This document shows positions 43,969-55,463 of a stretch of 64,000 nucleotides of DNA, in pieces. Source of the stretch: Nocardioides marinisabuli (GTDB lineage Bacteria > Actinomycetota > Actinomycetes > Propionibacteriales > Nocardioidaceae). The notes beneath the pieces were generated by a model. It searched no databases. It was not told where the DNA came from and was given only the letters and a program-made list of their open reading frames with translations. How positions within the stretch are numbered: the stretch's first letter is position 1; the number at the start of each line of letters is the position of its first letter. The DNA lies in the NCBI RefSeq assembly GCF_013466785.1, contig NZ_CP059163.1:3844001-3908000 (forward strand). The letters run 5' to 3'. The position numbers and the translations under genes were made by a program.

Positions 43969-45364
43969 CGCCGGGGCCGTCCACGAGCCCCGCCAGCTCG
44001 TCGAGGGCCGCCGGGAAGCGCTGCACCAGGTCGTCGACGTCGGGCATCGACTCGCGGCAGGCGATCACCCCGACGTGCAGCTCGCCCGCGTTCGACATCA
44101 CCGTGATGTTGAGCCCGGCACCGTGGAAGACCGGCCCCAGGGGGTAGAGCGCCTCGATGCGGGCGCCCACGAAGTACAGCGGGACGGGCGGGCCCGGCAC
44201 GTTGGAGATCACCAGGTTGTGCACCACCGGGTGCTTCTCGGCCAGCCGCAGACCGGCGTAGGCGCGCACGGCGAGACCGAAGGTGCGGGGCGCGGCGAAC
44301 TCGGCCCAGTCCTGCAGCGAGTCGGCGCTGATCGCGTTGTGGTGGTCCTTGGCGTGCCGGTTGCGCACGGCGAGGTCGCGCACCCGCTCGAGGGGGTCCT
44401 CGATGTCGGTGCCCAGGCGGGTGAAGAGCGCGGAGACCTTGTTGGCGCCGTCGGAGCGCCGCGAGGAGCTGCGCACCGAGACCGGCACGGTGGCCAGCAG
44501 AGAGTCGGTGGGCAGCTCGCCGCGGTCCAGCAGGTAGGAGCGCAGCGCGCCGCCGGCCACGGCCAGCACCACGTCGTTGACGGTCGTGCCGGTCGCCCTC
44601 TTGACCGCCCGCACCTGCTCGAGGTCCATGTCGGCGAGACCGATGCTGCGGTGCGAGGTGATGGTGCCGTTGAACGAGGTCCGCGGGGCCGTCAGCGGGG
44701 CGGCCATCGCCGTGCCGTTGCGGGCCCGGCCCACGGTCCTGGTCACCAGGGTGGCCGAGGGGCTGACCAGCCGGGCGAGCTGCAGCGGGCGGGTGGCGGT
44801 GCTGAGCACCCCGCGCCCCAGCAGCTCGGCCGGACCGGGCTCGCGCCCGTGCGTCGCCCGGGGGGCCGGGGCCAGGGGCGCGTCGGTGGCCGAGAGCGCG
44901 CACAGGTGGGAGATCAGGTTGGCGCCCGAGACCCCGTCGACCGTCGCGTGGTGCATCTTGCTCAGCACCACGACCTTGTCGCCCTCGTACCCCTCGATGA
45001 CCCACATCTCCCACAGCGGCCGGGAGCGGTCGAGCGGCAGGCCCGCCAGGTGACCGGCGAGCTCGGTGAGCTCGCGGTAGCCGCCGGGCGTGGGCAGGGC
45101 GAGCCGGTGCACGTGCCGCTCGATGTCGAAGGACCTGTCGCGCACCCACACCGGGTGGTCGAGGCCCAGCGGCACGCGGCGCAGGCGGCGGGTGAAGGCC
45201 GGCACGTCGCGCACGTGGCCCTCGATCCCCGCCCGCAGGCGCTCGAAGCCGTAGCCGCCCGGCATCGTGGAGACGTCGAGCACCAGCAGCCCGCAGACGT
45301 GCATCAGCTGCGCCGGGGTCTCGAGGTACAAGAAGCTGGCATCGAGGCCCGACAACCGGTCCAT
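43949..45364 (-). CDS. Wax ester synthase/diacylglycerol acyltransferase (WS/DGAT)
   Basis: 471 aa. The acyltransferase motif HHATVDG (in LSKMHHATVDGVSGANL, about residues 136-152) and the C-terminal PGPPVPLYFVGARIEALYPLGPVFHGAGLNI block define the family. The enzyme esterifies long-chain acyl-CoA to alcohols or diacylglycerol at the membrane. A KstR box lies 19 bp upstream of the ATG. Beside a LipC-like lipase gene it recalls the Rv0220-Rv0221 pair. Acyl-CoA from sterol side chains could be stored this way. Confidence 0.88.
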   Translation of the reverse strand: MDRLSGLDASFLYLETPAQLMHVCGLLVLDVSTMPGGYGFERLRAGIEGHVRDVPAFTRRLRRVPLGLDHPVWVRDRSFDIERHVHRLALPTPGGYRELTELAGHLAGLPLDRSRPLWEMWVIEGYEGDKVVVLSKMHHATVDGVSGANLISHLCALSATDAPLAPAPRATHGREPGPAELLGRGVLSTATRPLQLARLVSPSATLVTRTVGRARNGTAMAAPLTAPRTSFNGTITSHRSIGLADMDLEQVRAVKRATGTTVNDVVLAVAGGALRSYLLDRGELPTDSLLATVPVSVRSSSRRSDGANKVSALFTRLGTDIEDPLERVRDLAVRNRHAKDHHNAISADSLQDWAEFAAPRTFGLAVRAYAGLRLAEKHPVVHNLVISNVPGPPVPLYFVGARIEALYPLGPVFHGAGLNITVMSNAGELHVGVIACRESMPDVDDLVQRFPAALDELAGLVDGPGVTAPAR

Positions 45365-45383
45365 GGAGCGCCTTCCGTAGGAA

Positions 45384-45397
45384 TGAAACGTGTTCTA
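45384..45397. promoter_or_regulatory. KstR operator between WS/DGAT and LipC-like genes
   Basis: TGAAACGTGTTCTA fits TnnAACnnGTTnnA. It lies 19 bp upstream of the WS/DGAT ATG and 69 bp from the divergent lipase ATG, so control of WS/DGAT is the more certain. Confidence 0.85.
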
Positions 45398-45466
45398 GTT
45401 TTGCACAGGTCCGTGGATTCCGCACACCCGCCGCGGCGGCTCCCCCGCCGCCCTAGAGTGCGCGCC

Positions 45467-46708
45467 ATGGCCTTCCTCCGACGCCAGGTCGTGACCGCTG
45501 CCCTCGTGGCCAACGCCGTGCGCCCCGTGCCGGGCTACCGCACGGCCCTGCTCTCGTTCTTCCCCAGCTGGCTGGTCGGCGAGCTCGCCCCGCACGTGCT
45601 GGCCGCCACCGTGGCCGACGCCGCCGCCCACGCGACGGGCCCCCGCCGTGACGCCCGGGGCCTGGCCCTGGCCGCCGCCAGCTCGGCGGGCCTGGCCTAC
45701 CTCCTCGACCAGAGCCGGCGGGTGCGCCGGGTGGCCGAGGAGTCGTTGACCGAGGCGCTCGGGGCCGACTACGAGGACGGACTGGAGACGCGGCCGAGCC
45801 CGGCCGACCTGGCCCTGCCGTGGCGCCGGCTGGTCTACCCGTTCCGGATGCGCGAGCCGCGGGTGCGGGTGGAGCGCGACATCGCCTACGACGACGCGCT
45901 CGGGCGCCGGGGCATGCTCGACGTCTACCGGCCCGTCGACTCCCCGCCCGAGGGCGCCCCCGTGCTCCTCCAGGTGCACGGCGGCGGCTGGACCATCGGC
46001 CGCAAGGACCAGCAGGGCATCCCGCTGATGCAGCACCTGGCGGCCAAGGGCTGGGTGTGCGTGGCGGTCAACTACCGCCTGGCCCCGCGCGACCGCTGGC
46101 CGGCCCAGATCGAGGACGTCAAGAAGACGATCGCCTGGGTGCGCGAGCACATCAGCGCCTACGGCGGCGACCCCGGCTACATCGCCATCACCGGCGGCTC
46201 CGCGGGGGGCCACCTCGCCGCGCTCGCGGCGCTGACGCCGCACCGGCGCGAGTGGCAGCCCGGGTTCGAGGACGCCGACACCAGCGTGCAGGTCGCGGTG
46301 CCGCACTACGGGATCTACGACTTCGCCGGCTCGACCGGGGTGCGTGCCGCCGAGCTGATGCGCGACCGGTTCCTGGGCCCGCGCGTCCTGGGCCGCCGCT
46401 GGGCCGAGGACCCGGAGGTCTTCGAGGACGCCTCCCCCATCCTCCAGGTCACCGACCGGGCCCCCGACATGTTCGTCCTGCACGGCCGGCACGACTCGCT
46501 CGCGCCGGTGGAGCAGGCGCGGCTCTTCGTCGAGCGCCTGCGCAGCACCTCGCGCCGCTCGGTCGTGTACGCCGAGCTGCCGGGCGCCCAGCACGCCTTC
46601 GACGTCTTCCCCTCGATCCGCAGCGCGCACGTCGTGCGGGCCATCGACCGCTACCTGCACTGGCACTGGCACACCCACCGCAGCGCCCGGGCCGGCGCCG
46701 CGACCTAG
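45467..46708 (+). CDS. LipC-like esterase/lipase (HSL family)
   Basis: 413 aa. A helical, partly hydrophobic N-terminal region (about 1-90) is followed by the hormone-sensitive-lipase type domain: oxyanion HGGGW, nucleophile GGSAGGHLAAL, Asp in LHGRHDSLAPVEQA and His in GAQHAFD. The C-terminal half is close in wording to M. tuberculosis LipC (Rv0220), a cell-surface esterase. The stop overlaps the convergent response-regulator gene by four bases. Confidence 0.85.
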   Translation: MAFLRRQVVTAALVANAVRPVPGYRTALLSFFPSWLVGELAPHVLAATVADAAAHATGPRRDARGLALAAASSAGLAYLLDQSRRVRRVAEESLTEALGADYEDGLETRPSPADLALPWRRLVYPFRMREPRVRVERDIAYDDALGRRGMLDVYRPVDSPPEGAPVLLQVHGGGWTIGRKDQQGIPLMQHLAAKGWVCVAVNYRLAPRDRWPAQIEDVKKTIAWVREHISAYGGDPGYIAITGGSAGGHLAALAALTPHRREWQPGFEDADTSVQVAVPHYGIYDFAGSTGVRAAELMRDRFLGPRVLGRRWAEDPEVFEDASPILQVTDRAPDMFVLHGRHDSLAPVEQARLFVERLRSTSRRSVVYAELPGAQHAFDVFPSIRSAHVVRAIDRYLHWHWHTHRSARAGAAT

Positions 46709-47679
46709 TCCCCCCGGGCGGTCTGCTCGCCGATGGCGCGGTGCTCCAGCGCCACGGCCAGGCGCCCGGCCCGGGCGAGGGTGGCGTCGAGGTGGTCGAG
46801 GGGCGCGAGCACCGCGCGGCGCTCCTCGTCGTCGAGGGAGGAGCGCTCGAGGCGGCCCTGGGCCAGGTGCACGCCGAGCTGCAGGGCGGTCAGCGCGTTG
46901 TTGAGGTCGTGCACCAGCGCCCGGGTGTCGGGCACCTCGCCCGGTGCGTCCTCGACGGTCGCCGCACCCGCCGCGTCGGGCGGCTCGGCGATCCAGCGGT
47001 AGCCCGCCCCGCTCTCGGTGGCGACGTAGGTGGGGCGCTCGGCGGGGTCACCGAGCTTGGCGCGCAGCGACCGGACGTGGGTGCGCAGGGCCGCGCGGGA
47101 CTCCTCGCCCCGCCCCTCCTCCCACACCCGGGCCAGCAGCCAGCGGTGGGTGAGCAACCGGCCGGGGTGGGCCGCGAGCTCCTCGAGCAGGCGCCACTCC
47201 GTGGGGGTGAGGTGCACGGGGTCGCCGTCGACGACCACCGTCCGCGCACCCAGGTCGACCACGAGCCGGCCCAGGTCGAGCACCGCCGGCCGCGCTCCGG
47301 CCGGGTCGCCCTCGGCGGCGCCGCTGCGCCGCAGGAGGGCCCGCAGGCGCGCACCCAGCTCCTCGACGCCGAAGGGCTTGTCGAGGTAGTCGTCGGCCCC
47401 GGCCTCGAGGGCCTGCACCTTGCGCGACTCCTCGGTGGAGCCCGAGAGGATCAGCACCGGCACCGTCGAGAGACCCCGGAAGCGCCGGACCACGTCGAGG
47501 CCGTGGGCGTCGGGGAGGCCGAGGTCGAGCACCACGGCGTCGGGTCGTGCCGTGGTCAGCAGGTCCAGCCCGCCCCGGGCGTCGGGCGCCACCACCACCT
47601 CGAAGCCCACCCGCCCCAGCGCGCCGCGCAGGGCCTGGCGCAGCGCGGGGTCGTCGTCGACCACGAGGACCTTCGCCAT
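46705..47679 (-). CDS. OmpR-type response regulator with C-terminal H-box extension
   Basis: 324 aa. Receiver domain 1-118 with acidic pocket D8-D10, phospho-acceptor D52 and K101. A winged-helix DNA-binding domain follows at about 130-232 (LTPTEWRLLEELAAHPGRLLT...THVRSLRAKLG, GAGYRW). Residues 250-318 add a helical pair containing LVHDLNNALTALQLGVHL with H257, looking like a histidine-kinase DHp phospho-acceptor helix but without an ATPase domain. This arrangement is unusual. Divergent from the response regulator at 47818. Confidence 0.85.
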   Translation of the reverse strand: MAKVLVVDDDPALRQALRGALGRVGFEVVVAPDARGGLDLLTTARPDAVVLDLGLPDAHGLDVVRRFRGLSTVPVLILSGSTEESRKVQALEAGADDYLDKPFGVEELGARLRALLRRSGAAEGDPAGARPAVLDLGRLVVDLGARTVVVDGDPVHLTPTEWRLLEELAAHPGRLLTHRWLLARVWEEGRGEESRAALRTHVRSLRAKLGDPAERPTYVATESGAGYRWIAEPPDAAGAATVEDAPGEVPDTRALVHDLNNALTALQLGVHLAQGRLERSSLDDEERRAVLAPLDHLDATLARAGRLAVALEHRAIGEQTARGD

Positions 47680-47817
47680 GTCCCGAGCCTAGTGCCGCGC
47701 CTGGACGATCCTCACGCTTTCCTCACACCGTCGGCACCGTTCCACACGCCGCCCCGACGCCGCCGGGGCCACGGTGGGGGGACAGCCCGGGAGCCGCTCG
47801 GGGCGAGGGAGGACGAC

Positions 47818-48258
47818 ATGGCGACGATCCTGGTCGTGGACGACGACGAAGACATCCGCGAGCTCGTCGAGCTCGCGCTGACCACCGAGGGCCACGATGT
47901 CGCCACCAGTCCCGACGGCGCCCGAGCGCTGGACCACCTCGAGCAGCAGCCCGTCGACCTGGCGATCGTCGACGTGAGCATGCCGGTGCTCGGCGGGATC
48001 GGGTTCACCGCGTCGCTGCGCAGCATGGAGCGGCGCTCGCACGGCCGCCGGCCGCGCACCACCGTGGTGCTCCTCTCGGCCCTGACCGCCCCGGAGGACA
48101 TCGACGCGGGCCTCGCGGCCGGCGCCGACGGCTACCTGCCCAAGCCCTTCCGCGTCGCGGACCTGACCCGCGTCGTCCAGCTGCACCTGGACCGCCGTGG
48201 CCCCTCCGTCGACCCGCTGCAGGCCGAGGACTGCTGCGAGGCGCAGGGCAGCCGGTGA
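47818..48258 (+). CDS. Single-domain response regulator
   Basis: 146 aa receiver: ILVVDDDEDIRELVEL acidic pocket, LAIVDVSMPVLGG with the phospho-accepting Asp, and GYLPKPFRVADL with the conserved Lys. No output domain. A 20-residue tail ends EDCCEAQGSR. It ends 77 bases before the histidine kinase gene on the same strand, so it is probably a partner in phosphorelay. Confidence 0.88.
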   Translation: MATILVVDDDEDIRELVELALTTEGHDVATSPDGARALDHLEQQPVDLAIVDVSMPVLGGIGFTASLRSMERRSHGRRPRTTVVLLSALTAPEDIDAGLAAGADGYLPKPFRVADLTRVVQLHLDRRGPSVDPLQAEDCCEAQGSR

Positions 48259-48335
48259 CGCCGCACCCGGTCCTGACGCGCGACTCACCGGCACCGGGTC
48301 CACCACCCGCGGCACGCTGGAACCATGATGGGCCG

Positions 48336-50390
48336 GTGACCACCCCCACCGCCGAGGCCCCGCGCCGCGTGCCGGTGGCCGCGGCGGCCGGGCTGCTGGG
48401 CCTGGTCTTCGTCCTCGGCGTGGTCTCGGTGCGCTTCGCGGTGCCGGGCACGGAGGTCGCCGCCTGGTGGCCCGCCTCCGGCGTCGGCGCCGGCCTGCTG
48501 CTGCTGCACGACCGGCGGCACTGGCCGCTGCTGCTGGGCCTGCTGGTGCCGCTGTCGGCCGCGGCCAACGCCGTCGGCGGCCGCCCGGTCCCGCTCTCCC
48601 TGGTCTACGGCGTCGTCAACGCCGCCGAGGTGCTGGTCTTCTGCGTGGCGCTGGGTGGGCTGCGGGCCCGCCCCTCCCTGGTGACCGGTGAGGACTTCCG
48701 CCGGCTGCTGGTCGTGGGCCTCGCGACCGGGCTCGGCATCGGCGCGGTCGCGGGTGTGGTCGTGGCCGTGATGACCGACGGCGACCCGTGGAGCACCGCG
48801 CGCAGCGTGGCCGCCTCCCACTCGGCCGCGCTGCTGGCGGTGGTGCCGGTCTTCCTGCGCTCCACCCCCGCTCCCGGCCTCCTCGAGCGTCGATCCGCCG
48901 CGGTGGTGGCGCAGCTGGCGCTCACCGCGGCCCTCTCGGCGGTCGTCTTCGCCCCGGGCCAGGAGCTGCCGCTGACGTTCCTGGTGGTCCCGCTCGTCGT
49001 GTGGGGTGCCGCGGTCCTGCCGGTGCGCTGGCTGACCTGGCAGATCCTGGTCATCAGCACCGGGGTGACCCTGATGACGGCCGAGGCGGGCGGGCCCTTC
49101 GGCGCGCCCGAGAGCATCGACGCCCAGGCGCGCGGGGCCATGGTCCAGCTCTTCATCGTCACCATGGCCGTCGTCGCGCTCCCCCTGGCGATCGCGGTGC
49201 AGCAGCGCCGCACCGCCCTGGAGGAGGCGCGCGCCGCCGCGTCGGCGCTGCGCCGCGAGCGCGAGCTGACCTCGGCGGTGCTCGACTCCGCGACCGGCAC
49301 CGCGATCATCGGCACCGACCCCGAGGGGGTCGTCACCTACGTCAACCCGGGGGCCGAGGACCTGCTGGGCCGGCCCGCGGCCGCGCTGGTGGGCTCGCCG
49401 CTGACCTCGATCTACGACCCGGAGGCCCTGCGCGCGCGCCGTGAGCCGGGCGTCAGCGACCTCGGCACCGTGATGCGCTCGGTCGTCGACGGCAGCCCCG
49501 GTCGCCAGGACTGGTGCTGGGTGCGCGGCGACGGCAGCCAGGTCACCGTCAGCGTGGCCACCACGGTCCTGCAGGGCGACGACGCGGCGCCCGCCGGCTA
49601 CCTCGCGGTCGCCCACGACGTCTCCGAGCGCCGCGCCGCCGAGCGCACCCTGCGCGCCGCCCTGGACCGCGAGCAGCTGGCGGTGGAGCGGCTCGAGGAG
49701 CTCGACCGCGAGAAGTCGGAGTTCGTCTCCTCGGTCAGCCACGAGCTGCGCACCCCGATGACCAGCGTCCTGGGCTTCACCCAGCTCCTCGGCACCGGCG
49801 CGGGCGGCCCCCTGACCGACCGGCAGCGCGACATGGTCGCGCGCATCGACCGCAGCGGGCACCGGCTGCTGGGCCTCATCGAGAACATCCTGTCGCTCTC
49901 GCGGGTCGAGTCGGCCCGCGACGAGGTCACCGTCGAGCCCTGCGACCTGCGCGAGGTGGTCGCCGCCGCGCTCTCCGAGACCGAGGCGCTCCTGGCGTCG
50001 CGCGACCTGACCCTGCGCACCGACGTGCCGGACGAGCCCGTCGTGGTGAACGGCGAGCGCGACCAGCTGGAGCGCGTGCTGATGAACCTGGTCTCCAACG
50101 CCGTGAAGTTCACCGGCGACGGCGGGAGCGTCGACGTCACCCTGACCGGCTCCCCCGGCACCGCCGTGCTGCGGGTCAGCGACACCGGCGTCGGCATCCC
50201 CGCCTCGGAGCAGGAGCGGCTCTTCGAGTCCTTCTTCCGGGCGAGCACGGCGGTCAGCACCGGGGTCCAGGGCACCGGGCTCGGCCTGACGATCGTGCGC
50301 ACGATCGTCGAGGGCCACGGCGGCACCGTCGACGTCACCTCCGAGGAGGGCCGGGGCACCACCTTCGAGGTCCGGCTGCCGACCGCCTGA
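48336..50390 (+). CDS. MASE1-PAS hybrid-type sensor histidine kinase
   Basis: 684 aa. About eight hydrophobic segments in residues 12-285 with WWPASGVGAGLLLL are a MASE1-like sensor. A PAS domain follows (about 320-440; LDSATGTAIIGTDPEGVVTYVNPGAEDLLG), then HisKA with FVSSVSHELRTPM (phospho-His) and a HATPase (NLVSNAVKFTGDGG, DTGVGIP, GTGLGLTI). GTG start at 48336. A membrane-bound kinase; its signal is unknown. It is flanked by three response regulators. Confidence 0.9.
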   Translation: MTTPTAEAPRRVPVAAAAGLLGLVFVLGVVSVRFAVPGTEVAAWWPASGVGAGLLLLHDRRHWPLLLGLLVPLSAAANAVGGRPVPLSLVYGVVNAAEVLVFCVALGGLRARPSLVTGEDFRRLLVVGLATGLGIGAVAGVVVAVMTDGDPWSTARSVAASHSAALLAVVPVFLRSTPAPGLLERRSAAVVAQLALTAALSAVVFAPGQELPLTFLVVPLVVWGAAVLPVRWLTWQILVISTGVTLMTAEAGGPFGAPESIDAQARGAMVQLFIVTMAVVALPLAIAVQQRRTALEEARAAASALRRERELTSAVLDSATGTAIIGTDPEGVVTYVNPGAEDLLGRPAAALVGSPLTSIYDPEALRARREPGVSDLGTVMRSVVDGSPGRQDWCWVRGDGSQVTVSVATTVLQGDDAAPAGYLAVAHDVSERRAAERTLRAALDREQLAVERLEELDREKSEFVSSVSHELRTPMTSVLGFTQLLGTGAGGPLTDRQRDMVARIDRSGHRLLGLIENILSLSRVESARDEVTVEPCDLREVVAAALSETEALLASRDLTLRTDVPDEPVVVNGERDQLERVLMNLVSNAVKFTGDGGSVDVTLTGSPGTAVLRVSDTGVGIPASEQERLFESFFRASTAVSTGVQGTGLGLTIVRTIVEGHGGTVDVTSEEGRGTTFEVRLPTA

Positions 50391-50402
50391 GCGGTGGAGG
50401 CC

Positions 50403-50774
50403 TCAGCCCAGCAGGGCCGAGACCCGGCCCAGCAGCTCCTCGGTGTCGAAGGGCTTGAGCACGTACTCCGTGGCTCCCGCCGCCAGGCCCGCCTGCTCGT
50501 CCGCGGCGCGCGAGCGCGCGGTGAGCATCACGATCGGCACCTGGGCGGTGAGCGGGTGCCCCCGCAGCGCGGCCGCGACGTCGAGGCCGTCGAGCTCCCC
50601 GGGCAGCGCGCCGTCCAGCAGCACCAGGTCGGGCGCGGTGCCCGTGCCCGTGGCCAGTGCCAGGGCGCCGGCACCGTCGGTGCAGGCCCACACGGTGTGG
50701 CCCGCGTCCTCGAGGAGCATCTGGAGCAGGGCGTGGACGTCGACGTCGTCCTCCACCACCAGGATGCGAGCCAC
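50403..50774 (-). CDS. Single-domain response regulator
   Basis: 123 aa receiver only: ILVVEDDVDVHALLQML, LVLLDGALPGELDG with the phospho-Asp, and EYVLKPFDTEELLGRV with the Lys. It ends 12 bases from the convergent histidine kinase stop, so it is a plausible additional phosphorylation target of that kinase. Confidence 0.88.
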   Translation of the reverse strand: MARILVVEDDVDVHALLQMLLEDAGHTVWACTDGAGALALATGTGTAPDLVLLDGALPGELDGLDVAAALRGHPLTAQVPIVMLTARSRAADEQAGLAAGATEYVLKPFDTEELLGRVSALLG

Positions 50775-50825
50775 GAGTCCCCCTCCGTTGCCGGTTCGTC
50801 CTGGACTTTACCCGGGTGGCCACCC

Positions 50826-52916
50826 TCAGCGGGGCAGTCCCAGGATCCGTTCTGCGGCGACGTTGCGCAGCACCTGCGTCGTCCCACCCGCGATCGAGAG
50901 GCAGCGGGTGCTGAGCATCTCGCGGACGTCCTCGCCCACCTGCCGCAGCGCCGGGTCGTCGTCGCCGGGCAGGTACGCCGCCACCGCGGCCTCCTGCAGG
51001 TCCACCACGAGCTCGGCGGCGTCCTGGCGGTTGCGCACGCCGAGCAGCTTGGCGACGCTCGACTCCGCCCCCGGCCCCTGGCTCGCCAGCGAGCGCAGCG
51101 TCGAGCGCACCCCGAGCAGCGTGCAGACCGTGGACAGGGCCACCGAGCGGCCGACCGCCGCCCGCTGCGCCGACCCCAGGTCGCCGGTGGCGGCCAGCTC
51201 GACCGCCCTCTCCGTGGAGGTCGCCAACCGGCTGCCGGCCATCGCCACCCGCTCGTTGGCCAGGGTCGTGCGCGCCAGCCGCCACCCGTCGCCGGGCTCG
51301 GCGACCACGCAGTCGTCGGGCACCAGGACGTCGTCCAGGAAGACCTCGTTGAACAGCGCCTCGCCGGTGATCTCGCGCAACGGGCGCACGTCGATGCCCT
51401 CCGAGCCGCGCATGTCGACCAGGAAGTAGGTGATGCCGCGGTGCTGCGGCACGTCGGGATCGGTGCGGGCCAGGCAGATCGCCCAGTCGGCACGGTCAGC
51501 CAGCGACGTCCAGACCTTCTGCCCGGTCAGCCGCCACCCGCCGTCGACCTTCACCGCTCGGGTGCGCAGCGAGGCCAGGTCGGAGCCGGCGCCGGGCTCG
51601 GAGAAGAGCTGGCACCACACGATCTCCCCGCGCAGCGAGGGCAGCACGAACCGTTCGCGCTGCGCCTGGCTGCCGTGCTGCACGATCGTGGGCAGCGCCC
51701 ACCCGGCGATGACGATGTCGGGGCGCTCGACACCGGCCTCGGCGAGCTCCTCGTCGATGACGACCTGCTCCACGGCACCGGCCCCCCGCCCGTACGGCGC
51801 CGGCCAGTGCGGGGTCAGCAGCCCGGTGTCGACCAGCGCGCCGCGGCGCTGCTCGGGCGGGAGGGCGGCCACGCCGGCCACGTCGGCGCGCACCCCCGGC
51901 CGCAGCTCCGCGTCGCGTCCCTGGAGGTCCAGCCGCACCCGCCGGCGCACGCCCCGCACGGCCGCGTCGACCAGCCGCTGGGCAGCGTCGTCGCCGCGAC
52001 CCAGGAGTCCCCGCAGGGCCAGCGCCCGGCGCAGGTAGAGGTGCGCGTCGTGCTCGAAGGTGAAGCCGATGCCACCGAGCACCTGGATGCAGGACTTCGC
52101 GACCTCGACGGCACCGTCGAAGCAGGTGGCCTCGGCGACGTCGGCGGCGAAGACCCACTGGCCGTCGTCGCCGTCCGCCGCGGCCGCGGCCACGTCCCAG
52201 GCGGCGGCGGTGACGGCCTCGGCCGTCTCGAGCATCTCGGCGCAGAGGTGCTTGACGGCCTGGAAGCTGCCGATCGGCCGCCCGAACTGCTCGCGGACCT
52301 TCGCGTGGGCCACGGCCGTCTCCAGGCACCAGCGGGCCAGTCCGGCCGCCTCGGCCGCCGCGTAGGTCACCGCGCAGCGACGCAGGGCAGCCGCGCCGGT
52401 GCCCTCGAGCCGGGTGGCGCCAGCAGTGTCGGCGGTGTCGACGGCGCGGACCCTGGCGAAGCGCCTGCTCAGGTCGAGCCCGGTCGCCGGCCAGGCGTCC
52501 ACGGCGGCGCGGTCGACGAGCACCAGGCCGTCGTCGTCGGCGAGGAGCACCCGGGTCGCGGTGGGTGCGTCCCACAGCACGCCGTCGAGCACGACGGAGA
52601 CGACCTCGTCGCCGACCGGGCCGGCCGCGAGGTGCGCGGCGACCACGGGTCCCAGCAGCGGACCGGGCACCAGCGCGTGGGCGCAGGCCTCGAGGGCGAC
52701 CGCCACGTCGAGCGCGCCACCGCCGCCACCGCCGAGCTCCTCGGCGACCCCGATCGCCGGGACCCCCATGTCGACCAGCGCCTTCCAGGCCGGCTCGAAG
52801 CCGGCCGAGGCGTCCTGCTCGGCGGCCCGGGCGAGACCCGGACCGTCCAGGCCCGCTGCCCACGAGCGCAGGCTGGCCGCCAGCTCGGCGTGCTCCTCGG
52901 AGATCCCGATCGACAT
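50826..52916 (-). CDS. fadE34: Two-module steroid acyl-CoA dehydrogenase FadE34 (ChsE3)
   Basis: 696 aa made of two ACAD halves: the first at about 1-320 (GEEL-type GVAEELGGGGGGALD, EQFGRPIGSFQAVKHL, QVLGGIGFTFEHDAHLYLRR), the second at about 330-696 (LFSEPGAGSDLASLRT, GQKVWTSLADRADW, SIAGGTTQVLRNVAAERILGLPR). This matches Rv3573c, a single-chain ACAD acting on the 5-carbon steroid side chain. ATG with a KstR box 17 bp upstream. In M. tuberculosis it is divergent from kstR; here a methyltransferase gene takes that place. Confidence 0.92.
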   Translation of the reverse strand: MSIGISEEHAELAASLRSWAAGLDGPGLARAAEQDASAGFEPAWKALVDMGVPAIGVAEELGGGGGGALDVAVALEACAHALVPGPLLGPVVAAHLAAGPVGDEVVSVVLDGVLWDAPTATRVLLADDDGLVLVDRAAVDAWPATGLDLSRRFARVRAVDTADTAGATRLEGTGAAALRRCAVTYAAAEAAGLARWCLETAVAHAKVREQFGRPIGSFQAVKHLCAEMLETAEAVTAAAWDVAAAAADGDDGQWVFAADVAEATCFDGAVEVAKSCIQVLGGIGFTFEHDAHLYLRRALALRGLLGRGDDAAQRLVDAAVRGVRRRVRLDLQGRDAELRPGVRADVAGVAALPPEQRRGALVDTGLLTPHWPAPYGRGAGAVEQVVIDEELAEAGVERPDIVIAGWALPTIVQHGSQAQRERFVLPSLRGEIVWCQLFSEPGAGSDLASLRTRAVKVDGGWRLTGQKVWTSLADRADWAICLARTDPDVPQHRGITYFLVDMRGSEGIDVRPLREITGEALFNEVFLDDVLVPDDCVVAEPGDGWRLARTTLANERVAMAGSRLATSTERAVELAATGDLGSAQRAAVGRSVALSTVCTLLGVRSTLRSLASQGPGAESSVAKLLGVRNRQDAAELVVDLQEAAVAAYLPGDDDPALRQVGEDVREMLSTRCLSIAGGTTQVLRNVAAERILGLPR

Positions 52917-52933
52917 GCAGTGCCCTCCAGAAC

Positions 52934-54731
<1,798 letters not shown>

Positions 54732-54742
<11 letters not shown>

Positions 54743-55463
54743 GCGGGTCGCTCACGGGCTTGGTGAAGTAGAGGACCATGCTCTTGCCGATCAGCGGGTC
54801 GAGGACCCGGCCGGCCAGGCGCAGGGCGCGCGGCTGCTTCATGATCTCCCACACCAGCAGGCGGTGGTAGGCCTTGACGGCCGGGTGCTCGTCGTTGGTG
54901 ACGCCGACCGCGCACTTGATCCACCAGTACGGCGCGTGCAGGCCGTGCGCGTAGTCCTTGCCGTCGAAGGTGAGCCCGGCGTTCTGCAGCTTGCCGATCA
55001 GCTCCTTGTCGGAGTAGATGCGGATGTGGCCGTAGGGCACGTTGTGGTAGTCGTCGCTGAGCTTCCAGTTCACGATCTCGGGGAACCAGCGCGGCACCGA
55101 GACCGCCATGGTGCCGCCCGGGCGCAGCACGCGCGCGAGCTCCTCGATGGCCTGGATGTCGGCGGGGATGTGCTCGAGCACCTCGGCCGCGACGACCCGG
55201 TCGAACTCGCCGTCGGCGAAGGGCAGCGAGAGCGCGTCGCCCTCCTTGACGTCGGCCTCGGCGCCGTCGGGCACCTCGCCCGCCTCGCGCATGGCCACGA
55301 AGAGCTCGCGCACCCCGGCCAGCTCGTCGGCGTCCATGTCGAAGGCGATCACGTCGCCGCCGCGACGGTAGGCCTCGAAGGCGTGGCGCCCGCCACCGGC
55401 GCCCATGTCGAGCACGCGGTCACCGGGGCGCAGCCCCAGGCGGTCGAAGTCAACGGTGAGCAC
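54732..55463 (-). CDS. Class I SAM methyltransferase (Rv0224c-like)
   Basis: 243 aa. VLDMGAGGGRHAFEAYRRGGDVIAFDMD (motif I), DALSLPFADGEFDRVVAAEVLEHIPADI and LRPGGTMAVSVPRWFPEIVNWKL are typical of UbiE/Methyltransf_11 enzymes, and the C-terminal part includes HAPYWWIKC. Context with a glycosyltransferase resembles Rv0224c-Rv0225. It overlaps both neighbours (14 and 11 bases), so all three genes form one translational unit. Confidence 0.85.
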
